This document shows, in pieces, positions 56,401-64,000 of a stretch of 64,000 nucleotides of DNA (positions are counted from its first letter, which is position 1; each line of letters begins with the position of its first letter). The stretch comes from Telopea speciosissima (taxonomy: Eukaryota; Streptophyta; Magnoliopsida; Proteales; Proteaceae), in assembly GCF_018873765.1 (NCBI RefSeq), contig NC_057920.1, positions 14,211,307-14,275,306 on the forward strand, in the 5' to 3' direction. Under the pieces are notes generated by a model, which made no database searches, had not been told where the DNA came from, and saw only the letters and a program-made list of their open reading frames with translations. The position numbers and the translations under genes were made by a program.

Positions 56401-58150
56401 CTTGATCAATCAAATATAATCCAGAACCAAATTTTTTCAGTCACCTCTAAAGAAGGAAACTATCAAATCATTAAGAGAAAATTCTTAAAACTATAAATAA
56501 TCATTCATTGTGAGAAAAAAATCTTAAGACTACAAAAAGTCACTCATTATCACAAATTGAAATAAAAAATTTAAACCAACATATTTCACATAAGAATTGG
56601 ATACAGTGATTTGCCTGACCATATAACTTGCTCCCATTTTCTTTAGTAAAAGATATATTTCTAAATTTTATCACTAAAACATATAAATAGACGAGGGCTG
56701 GTTTCTGACACATATGGTAGCACAAGCCATTATGTCCCTTTTTGGCTATCTGCCATTGATAGTTTGGCTGGTGCTAAAACCTTGTGGACATACTATCCAT
56801 GAATTTTCAAACCATGTGTTAATTTCAGTCCAGTTAGACTTCACCACATCAGAAAAATTCTTTGAGACTTGTTTCAAAAAGCTAAATGCTGCTGAAGAAT
56901 TTGAACCATCTAAGAAACAAGGGGAAACACCCAATAGAAGTATGATAATAAGATAATAAAGGTTGAGATGGGCCACCAAATTTGACGTGGTAAATCAAGA
57001 GAATTCCCTGTCGATCCAATGATTAGAATGACCAAATCATCCATCCATGTGGCAAAAACATAAAGTGCCAGTAACCTCAAAAATAAATAATAGTTAATGA
57101 AAACCGTAAAAAAAATGAGTACTGAATTCGTCTAATGATTTTATTTTGATATTTTACAATCTTTTTACCCATTATGCATGTATTTCAAAAAGCATTTATA
57201 AAAGTTGCATTTTGTCCAGTGCTTTCGGACCACAATTTATCAACACTAGTTTTATTTTAAGAATTTTTATTTCATTTTTAGGTAATTTATAAAAATGTAA
57301 AAGAATGTTAATTATACAAAACCTACAAATATGTACCGAATCACTACATTTGTAGAATAAATGTATGTTCATATAATTGCAATAGACTTTGGTCTACCAA
57401 TCATGGATTGTTGTGTTACATAAAAGTAATACAAATCTATATGTTGTTTTGTCTTCCCTTCAAGAACTAAATGTGTAGGAAGTAGCTTTGCAATCTAGGG
57501 GGGAAGCAAAAATGACTACTTTGAGCAAAAAGCCAAGTATAATTTTCCAGTTGAAGCAGGAGCTAAGTACCTAACAAGTAGAGATGGCAACACAGCATGT
57601 TAAATAGGGCCACACCCCAGCCCAGCCCTAATGGTTTGGTTCTGGTATGACCAACATTGGGTTAGGGTCAGGTCTGGGTTTCCAAAAGACCTAAGGCCCT
57701 GCCCTGCCTCAACCTGCAGGGGCCCCACCCCAGTTGTCTTCTACTACTGGTGATCATGCATGTTTCATGGGGTGGCACAGGCAGCAGATCCAAGTTAAGC
57801 AATATTTTAAGTGGGTTAGATATGGTTTTATCTCAACCTGCCCCACCTTGCCATTTTGCCATCCCTACTTTTTGCTTTTCAAGCAATATCTGTACTTACT
57901 GGTCGTTATAGACACATGTCGACAATAAACAAAGTGTAATTTAGTAATATTTTCCATGGGACAAATATTAATTTCCAAGCATCAATGAATATGAAGTGTG
58001 AACAATAACCATCATTGGGGAGACAAAGAAAAGCATGATGCAATGTCAGAAAGGGACTAAATCGCTGCAAAGTCCTGGGTAGGACAGAAATTTAAGACAT
58101 ACCAACAGTTTTTGGAACAACCTGACCATACAATCCAATAACTACTCTAC
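53446..58150 (-). CDS. Cyclophilin peptidyl-prolyl isomerase, CYP21-1-like (3' part; 5' end not found)
   Basis: Five exons, all GT-AG with fitting phases: 58150-58103, 54716-54693, 54514-54332, 54121-54046 and 53608-53446. They encode [79 protein letters not shown] and [13 protein letters not shown], ending [18 protein letters not shown] then [11 protein letters not shown]. The active-site residues known from cyclophilin A are present (Arg and Phe of FHRI..F, Gln of QGG, Phe of QFFIT, Trp and His of WLDGEH). The C-terminal signature matches my memory of Arabidopsis CYP21-1. The first exon, with the N-terminus and the start of the beta barrel, was not found up to 64000 and is probably beyond it. 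The enzyme isomerises Xaa-Pro bonds; the location cannot be judged without the N-terminus. Confidence 0.93.
54717..55375. other. Cyclophilin intron, proximal part
   Basis: AT-rich intron sequence after the 24-nt micro-exon; no repeat boundary until the MULE-like element at 55386. Confidence 0.5.
55386..56154. mobile_element. MULE-like element, 769 bp, in cyclophilin intron
   Basis: Ends GGTACACAGTTTAGC (left) and CCAGGGTTTCCGGTTTCGG (right, minus strand), with TTTCGG/CCGAAA words repeated inside both ends. Flanked by TTACATCCTT (55376-55385) and TTACATCTTT (56155-56164), a 9-10 bp target duplication with one difference, typical of Mutator-like elements. No transposase ORF. Confidence 0.7.
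56165..57577. other. Cyclophilin intron, central part
   Basis: AT-rich. Overlapping ORFs near 56714-56979 have no recognised domain. No delimited repeat. Confidence 0.4.
57578..57868. mobile_element. MITE with GTAG(A/G)GATGGCAA ends, 291 bp
   Basis: Terminal 13-mers GTAGAGATGGCAA and GTAGGGATGGCAA (right, minus strand) match at 12 of 13. The inside is rich in CAACCTGC/CCCCACC words near both ends. No ORF. In the cyclophilin intron. Confidence 0.65.
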
Positions 58151-59180
58151 CTGCAGAAAAACGAGGTTAAGAAAGTTAAGACCAGATAAAAGATGGAAAC
58201 TAGAGTATTACATTTTATGTATCCTAAGTAAGAAGGCAGTTATTCAGGGAACCGTGAGAGCAAATAACACAGTGGTTCTCTGTTAAAAAGAGATGTTCCT
58301 ATTCACCAAAAGTCTCAAAATAACAGAATTATTTGTGTGTCAGAAGAATTAAAGGGGAAAAAGAAAAAACGTTCATATGAACCCAATAGATAAATATAGA
58401 GACAGATAAATCACTAACATTACAACAACCAACATCCTAAAAAAGAACAGTCATACCAGAGTGGTTTATGATTTATAGTGCTTGGCAACACACACACACA
58501 CAGAGGCATGCACACCATAGTTTCAAGGCATCACCTGCGCACCCCCTAGGCGACAAGGTGCTTTTGGCTACCCTAGGTGTGCTGTCACGTCTCCGTATGC
58601 ATAAAGGCCTCTGCCTTGGTTGCCTTGGCCTGCCTTCTGACCTGGGTGGACACTTTGAGTGGGTCTGCCTTTTTTATGTGCTATTTAAAGTTGATTCTTT
58701 TCCTGACTGTTTAATAGGCTTGTGTGCAGAGTTTTGGAACAATAGATACATGGAATCATGCATGTAAAAAGAAAAAACAAAAGAAAGTAAAAAAGAGGAG
58801 AAGTGAGGACTGTATTGATAGTGAAACCCTCAAACCCTTCCGCGGCTCCCACACGACCACCAGTAAGTTTCCTCCCCCTCCTTCGTCTTCTTCTGCTCTC
58901 TATTTTTCCCCTTTTCTTCTTCTTCACTGTTTCATATTTCTGCTTCTTTTTTTTCTCTTCCCTTTCTTCTTCTTCTCTGTTTGGCATTGATGATTATCAC
59001 AAAAGCCGCATGGTAAGAAAGAAAATTTTCAAACAAATAATGGTATGAAGAACATGGGAAGAGGTGAAGAAAACCACAGATCCATGCCAATCAGCCAAAG
59101 TATGGACATACAGAAATGCACAATATTGCACCTAGCATGAACAACAGCCAGAGAGACACTTAGTGTGAAATTGTTAGCTA
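58151..59180. other. Cyclophilin intron: CA repeat and a GGCGAC-type repeat fragment
   Basis: (CA)n at 58487-58501. From about 58515, 'TTTCAAGGCATCACCTGCG' and 'CTAGGCGACAAGGTGC' mark a common plant GC-rich dispersed repeat, running to about 58740 with unclear ends. A T/C-rich tract lies at 58865-58985. ORFs here are low-complexity. No cyclophilin exon recognised. Confidence 0.4.
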
Positions 59181-59188
59181 CATGGAAC

Positions 59189-60425
59189 CAAGGTTCGAAA
59201 ACTTGGGTCTCGGAGCCATCTCGGCCCAGCCCAAAACCGAGTCAAGTCGAGATCTCGCCGAGTTTTTGTAATTTTTTTTTTTTCGACTCGGAAGCCCATC
59301 TCGGTGGGTTTTAGACCTCTTTTGGGTCTGAAAGTTGGTATTCAGCCTATTTTAGGCCATTTAAACACAATGACACTATCAGATTTTGCAAAAACAAAGT
59401 CCGAATAGGAGTTTTAGTTAGTGGGAAAGTAGGACAGACACTTACTTATGCCTGAAACCAGGACAGACACAGGACAAACAGACTTATTTATGCCTAATAT
59501 CATTTAAGTAAATAAGCAAATACCCCCCTATTTGAATCCAATAAAAATAGTTAAAAAATCAAATTTCAAAAGGAAAAAAAGTCAACCCCCCAGTTTAAGA
59601 ACAAAAACTGGATTTTCGGCGGTAGGTGCAATTTTCAACTTTCTAATGCTAGGGTTTTTCTCAAATCAAAAAATTCCATAAATCTTAATATGGTAAAACA
59701 TTGCTAAAAATAAAAAATGCGGTAAAATATTCATTTGTTTTGATGTCCAAAAATATATTTTCATTCAGAGCGATTTTGACAGCATTCGCGCACATCGAAT
59801 TAAGTTTAACCGGTACATAACTCCTTCAATATAAATCAGATTTAAGCAATCTTGGACTTGTTGGAAAGCTTTCCAACAAGTCCAAGATTGCTAAAATCTG
59901 ATTTATATTGAAAGAGTTATGTACCAGTCAAACTTATCAAAGCTTTCCAATAAGTCCAAGATTGCTAAAATCTGATTTATATTGAAAGAGTTATGTACCG
60001 GTCAAACTTAATTTGGTGGGCGCGAATGCTGTCAAATTCGCTTTGAATGAAAATAGTTTTTTGGACATCAAAACAAATGAATATTTTACCGCACTTTTGG
60101 TTTTTAGCAATGTTTTACCATAATAAGATTTGTGGAATTTTTAGATTTGAGAAAAACCCCAGCATTAAAAAGTTGAAAATTGCACCTACTGCCGAAAATC
60201 CAGTTTTTGTTCTTGAACTGGGGGGTTGACTTTTTTTCCTTTTGGAATTTGATTTTTTAACTATTTTTATTGAATTCAAATAGGGGGGTATTTTCTTATT
60301 TATGAATAATATCTTAAGTAAATGAAATACAAATACAAAAACATTTACTTTTGTGACTCGACCCCCATCTCGTCTCGGATTTTCGAAATACCGAGAAACT
60401 CGGAAAAGCAAGTTCTCGAACTATG
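59189..60425. mobile_element. Foldback (MULE-like) element, 1237 bp, arms about 600 bp
   Basis: Almost the entire element is one inverted repeat. Ends CAAGGTTCGAAAACTT and (minus strand) CATAGTTCGAGAACTT; centre TTGGAAAGCTTTCCAA at 59861-59876, a perfect palindrome. Matching arm landmarks: GGATTTTCGGC...GTAGGTGCAATTTTC at about 59611-59636 faces GAAAATTGCACCTACTGCCG at about 60174-60193, and ACATTGCTAAAAA... faces TTTTTAGCAATGTTTTACC. The arms are not identical, with many substitutions. Flanked by CATGGAAC on both sides (59181-59188, 60426-60433); 9-bp duplication if one mismatch is allowed. No ORF. Confidence 0.85.
59867..60014. repeat. 74-bp tandem duplication beside the foldback centre
   Basis: Units start AGCTTTCCAACAAG at 59867 and AGCTTTCCAATAAG at 59941. 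The duplication affects only the right arm and makes the palindrome asymmetric. Confidence 0.85.
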
Positions 60426-60534
60426 CATGGAACAAGATACACCACAACACAACATTCTAAAGGCCATGCTTCAGATCCAAATCATTACCATTTTCGTTTT
60501 AAGTAACAACAAAGATTCATTAATGAGAATTAAT

Positions 60535-61225
60535 AAGTACAATTTCAGTCTAGGGAGGTTTTTGTAATTCTTATTATTTTCTTTCTTATAAATAATTTGC
60601 TGTCCTGTCTGTGAGATTCAGCAGCAACACTTAGTGGGATTCTAAGGCACAGTTGGTGGGATTCCATCATTCCAGCAAGTTCTCAGTGGGAAGCTGGGTT
60701 TATATCTTCTTCTTCTTCATTCTTTCTTCTCCATTGTTCCTCAAGTAAGTACAGTTCTTGTTCTGTTCACAGTCCTATATACTGAAACTCTTCAGTTCTT
60801 GGGTCAATACATCTGAGATTCAATTCTAACCTCAGATGCATCAACCGCAGACCATTCTAAACCTACCTATGGTTTCAGTTTTTTTTATCAGAAGTCAATT
60901 GAGTAGTCCCATAAATCTAGAACTCTTCCCATCAATTTCTGTGCCTATTTAATTCATTAATTTTCTGATGTAATCACTTATTAGTTGCTGTGAGCTATCA
61001 ACAGATCTGTTGCCGTTAATCATTGTTATTTGCACTTTGAAATCTGCTCTATATAAGTTGTTCAGTAATTGTTCCTAACTCCCATTGACCTCAGGGTTTT
61101 GGGTATCCATCTCAAGTAGGACACTGCTATAACTCCTAATCAGCCGTTGGACTCCAACCAAAATTTAAAGCATTGTTACTGGTTATATCATTGACATTAC
61201 AACAGAATATTATGTTCATCTGATT
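60535..61225 (+). mobile_element. LTR/leader remnant of a retrotransposon
   Basis: 'CTAGGGAGGTTTTTGTAATTC', 'TTTCTTATAAATAATTTGC', 'GAAGCTGGGTTTATATC' and a leader with 'CAAGTAGGACACTGC' give an LTR-plus-leader style. The phrase 'CTAGGGAGCTCTTTGTAATT' with 'CTTTCTTATAAATAA' recurs at 62697-62745, so this may be one LTR split by the insertion between. No coding domain. Confidence 0.4.
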
Positions 61226-62400
61226 TGTTGTTTTTTTTTTTTTTGGGTGAATAAATAATTTAATTCATTACCAAAGGAAAAGAAAAGGGGAGGGGGGGGA
61301 GGGAGACAGAGCGTACAAGGGCACAAGACCACAAACGAACTACAAGGCCCACCTGGGAGGAGGCTAAGCCTGTAAAATCCAAAGCCCAATGGGCAAAACC
61401 CAGAAAGGAAGCCCAAGAAGCACAAAAGCCCACAAGAGCTTAGAAGCCCAACAGAAAGAGAAGGGCAGCCTAGTCATTTCCAAGTAGGGAACCACAAACC
61501 CTAAACTAACTTTCTCATCTCATTTTGGACCAGCTGCCGAGACGAAAACGGAGCATCACCGGAGCCAAACAAACAGCCGCTGAAGAGGGGCGCTGGCCAA
61601 GCGGAGGACCACAGCCAAGCTTGAGCAGGCCAAGCGAAGGTGACAGCCACGTCGAAGAGGCACCAGCCTTGCAGAGGGCAACCGCGGCCGAGCATAGGTT
61701 GCAGATGGCAGACTATGCAGCTGGTAGAAGCACGGCGTTAGCCGAGCGCGCCAGGCAGATCAGATAGCAGACTGACTGAGAAGAGCTTGCGGCCAAGCAG
61801 CAGCAGTCCAAGAGGCTGGCGATGAGCGGCGACTGAGAGTTCCAGCGATGAAGAACGTCTGGCGAGAGAGAGAAAGCAAGCAGGGCTATAGGCGAATAGA
61901 CAAGTCATCAAACCAAGCGAAGAAGGCAACCAGCAAGGGAGGGGACCCAGCAAAGAGCAGTTGACGGAGACGAAAGCCCATGAAGCATCGCGACCTGAAG
62001 AGACCCCAACGAGCCAGGCAACAGACCTAGCGGGAGGGCGCCTTGCAGATCGGCAACCCAGGCAAGATAGACGTCGACGATACAACAACCTGAACGGGCT
62101 GTCGACAAGCAGGACTCCAGACAAGCAAGGGTAATGACTACTAGCACTTCGTGGGTTCGAACGAGGAGACCAAGCTCAAAACCCCAAAGAAGAAGGGAAG
62201 AAAGACAAGGAGGAAGAAAGGAAAGGAGAGGAGTCGAAGAAGAAGGGGAAAGGAGGAAGAAAGGAAGGGCGAGAGGGGGGGGGGAGGAGAAAGAGAGAAG
62301 GAGAAGGGGGGAAGAAGGGGGAGGAGCAGCCTGGCCGTGAGGCCGGGCTGCTCCTCTCTCTTCTATCGTTAGGTTTTCTGGGGAGAGAGGAACCCACAGG
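61226..62400 (-). mobile_element. Short LINE-derived non-autonomous element
   Basis: Minus-strand 3' end is LINE-like: 'TTTGGTAATGAATTAAATTA', 'TTTATTCACCC', then a poly-A (poly-T on plus, 61229-61244). Upstream it is GC-rich with repeated CCAAGC/GGCCAAGCG words and no RT domain. At the presumed 5' side is a hairpin (62321-62356) and a long purine tract. The element is about 1.15 kb. The 5' end is not sharply defined and no target duplication was fixed. Confidence 0.5.
62321..62356. repeat. 16-bp inverted repeat hairpin, GC-rich
   Basis: GAGGAGCAGCCTGGCC, loop GTGA, GGCCGGGCTGCTCCTC; 15 of 16 pairs. It lies at the end of the purine tract (about 62160-62330). Confidence 0.85.
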
Positions 62401-62590
62401 CAGATTTGCACTATGGTGATTCTGGTTTAAACTGAGTTTCTGAAACCTAATCCTTTCAGCTTCCAGAAACCCATCACATTGTTTCAAAATGTCTTTCTTC
62501 AAGGTTGTTCCAAGCTGGGCATGGTTGATATTTATGCTCCAGCTTGCGAGGGAGTGTTAAGTAATACCGTAGGGATTTATTGTAATGTTG

Positions 62591-62728
62591 TTTCAGTTTC
62601 AGAGGCTTATGAATAAATGTTTAAAGTCTAGGGAGCTCTTTGTAATTTTTATTACTTTCTTTCAGTTTCAGAGGCTTATGAACAAATGTTTAAAGTCTAG
62701 GGAGCTCTTTGTAATTCTTATTACTTTC
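62591..62728. repeat. 69-bp tandem duplication
   Basis: Units 62591-62659 and 62660-62728 start TTTCAGTTTCAGAGGCTTAT and differ at only a few positions (AATAAATG versus AACAAATG, TTTTTA versus TTCTTA). Confidence 0.9.
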
Positions 62729-63770
62729 TTTCTTATAAATAAACAACTTTGCAGCCGATTACAGTAACATTTATTCTAATTGACCTGCTCTTCTCTTCTT
62801 TTTCTCCTTTCTTCTTTCTTCTCTTTTTCTCTTGCACAGGTACTGGTTGTTCTAGTTCTGGTTCTGTCACAGCAGGCACATACCTGGACATAACATCTAC
62901 CCCATATGTAGAGTCCCGCATCACCACACCTGTGGCAAGTGAGGTCCAAACAGCTACCATGTAAAAATCTAAAAGGTGAAGCAGATTTGCACTATATAAT
63001 GGAAAGCTACATAGTAGCATAAACACCACAGGCAGGTTTTACACAGACTGGATAGGATTTACTTGTGTGACACCACAAAATTCAGATACAAGGTAATGCC
63101 AAAGTATGGGATGCAGCATGGAATTGGATAGTTACAATTTAAATTATGACTATATAACTTATATGAAATTTACTCTTGTTTCACCTCAGCAAATTCCAGA
63201 TACATTATGACATGGCAAAACATGGGATACAACATTGAGATTGGATAGTCACAAATTTAAGTTTTCCTAAAGAACTCTAGTTACAAATATCATAAAACAA
63301 ATTCAATATGGAGTAGGAAGCCATGACAAAGTAAGATTTCAGGAAGCGAAGTTGTCATGGAGGATTACTTTGGACACAATTTGGAAAATACTTAAGACAT
63401 CCAAAACTACTATGACTAGGAGACAGAACAACTTCCTTCAGCACTTGAATTAATGGAAAGACTGGAAGAATAGAGGCAGTTAAAGCTCCATCTGTGTTTG
63501 TGTGTGTCTTATGATAGAAGTACCCTCTTTTTTTTTTTGGAGAATTTTTGGAATATATTATAGCTGATTGAGAAGCGATATGATAGGCCCAGAGCTCTTC
63601 TATGCTAATGAGATTCAATGTAGGTGTGATGCAATACGGGTTTCAAAAACCCTCGTCCAGATCTATTATGGGCCCACCCAATCAACAAGACTCCAATTTT
63701 TAAAAGGGGATGACAGTTTGGTAAATAACTAGAAATTTTAAGGAGCCACTAGGTAGACTGTTAAAGATAC
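62729..63770. other. Probable cyclophilin intron, no recognised gene
   Basis: AT-rich sequence with a T/C tract at 62790-62832. ORFs are short. A 'GCAGATTTGCACTAT' word at about 62979 repeats one at about 62401. No exon of the cyclophilin gene could be recognised. Confidence 0.35.
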
Positions 63771-64000
63771 ATACCGTGGGATTGTATACTTGGCTAAGTA
63801 GTTTAGATTAGGCTCTTATTGTTTCCTATTCCTATTGTAATTAGATTCTAGGATTTGCTAGGTAACAGTTTTATTCCTATTGTGACTCTGTTTTTGGCTT
63901 TAATATAAATATTTACTGCTGGTATGATAGAACACAAGGTCCATTGTCCAGCTTCTCTTCTTCTCCCTCAATCTCTTTCTCTCTTCTCTCCTCTATTTCT
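63771..64000 (+). mobile_element. LTR-like remnant at the window end
   Basis: 'TTAGATTAGGCTCTTATTG', repeated 'TTCCTATTGT' words, 'TTTAATATAAATATTTAC' as a TATA-like site and a CT-rich leader give an LTR style like that at 15200-15400. It runs off the window. Confidence 0.35.

Noticed and set aside
56714-56979. Overlapping ORFs on both strands in the cyclophilin intron
   Set aside because: Inside an intron, antisense to one another, no domain recognised.
58685-59048. ORFs rich in Lys/Arg or Phe/Ser
   Set aside because: Translation of a CT-rich tract; low complexity.
61738-62124. 128-codon minus-strand ORF
   Set aside because: GC-rich composition without domain signs, inside the LINE-derived element; probably fortuitous.
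62134-62411. Overlapping long ORFs on both strands
   Set aside because: They come from a purine-rich tract (RKKG/KERR repeats on plus, PSSPPLF on minus); low complexity, not genes.
1-64000. CRISPR array, operon or bacterial island
   Set aside because: No spaced direct repeats, no bacterial-type gene packing; introns and plant retroelements show a nuclear plant genome.

Overview
This is a nuclear genomic window from a flowering plant. The evidence is intron-rich genes with GT-AG introns, Au-type SINEs, Copia and LINE retrotransposons, and host genes of plant type (a PA-TM-RING receptor, CYP21-type cyclophilin, STR-type rhodanese and a CTL/SLC44-like transporter). The species cannot be fixed from the sequence. 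The abundance of MULE-like, hAT-like and Harbinger-like non-autonomous elements suggests a repeat-rich genome. Everything was read by eye; no alignment or database search was run.

Host genes, all on the minus strand: a single-exon gene for a small two-TM protein (5431-5736); a choline transporter-like gene (8746-20049, three coding exons, 559 aa, first intron 8.9 kb); a single-domain rhodanese (25561-28634, five exons, 140 aa); an RMR1-like PA-TM-RING protein (32517-38352, four exons, 288 aa); and the 3' part of a CYP21-1-like cyclophilin (53446-58150, five exons, with its 5' end not found and probably beyond 64000). Every junction given is GT-AG and keeps the reading frame.

The rest is mostly mobile DNA. 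A decayed LINE fills 1-1400, and further LINE pieces lie at 30720-32090, 40070-40195 and 52440-52620. The 41425-52395 block is an LTR retrotransposon with a perfect 5-bp duplication (AACTC), about 1.65-kb LTRs and only a gag-like ORF. A 5.5-kb Copia element (43707-49213) is nested inside it. The large CTL intron contains a PIF/Harbinger-like element (10633-12186, TTA target duplication) carrying a copied first exon of an apparently plastid-targeted host gene (Pack-type). It also holds an Au-type SINE with a perfect 15-bp duplication and several LTR remnants. The cyclophilin introns hold a MULE-like element (55386-56154), a GATGGCAA-type MITE, and the left flank of a 1.24-kb foldback element with arms of about 600 bp (59189-60425).

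No CRISPR arrays, rRNA or convincing tRNA genes were seen; tRNA-like B boxes belong to SINEs. The five host genes belong to unrelated pathways (lipid or choline transport, sulfur transfer, vacuolar sorting or ubiquitination, protein folding), as expected for ordinary plant euchromatin with many insertions. No new multi-gene system is evident. The most interesting items are the gag-only retrotransposon, the Pack-Harbinger gene capture, the long foldback element, a GC-rich hairpin family, and a 38-bp 5'-truncated SINE insertion.
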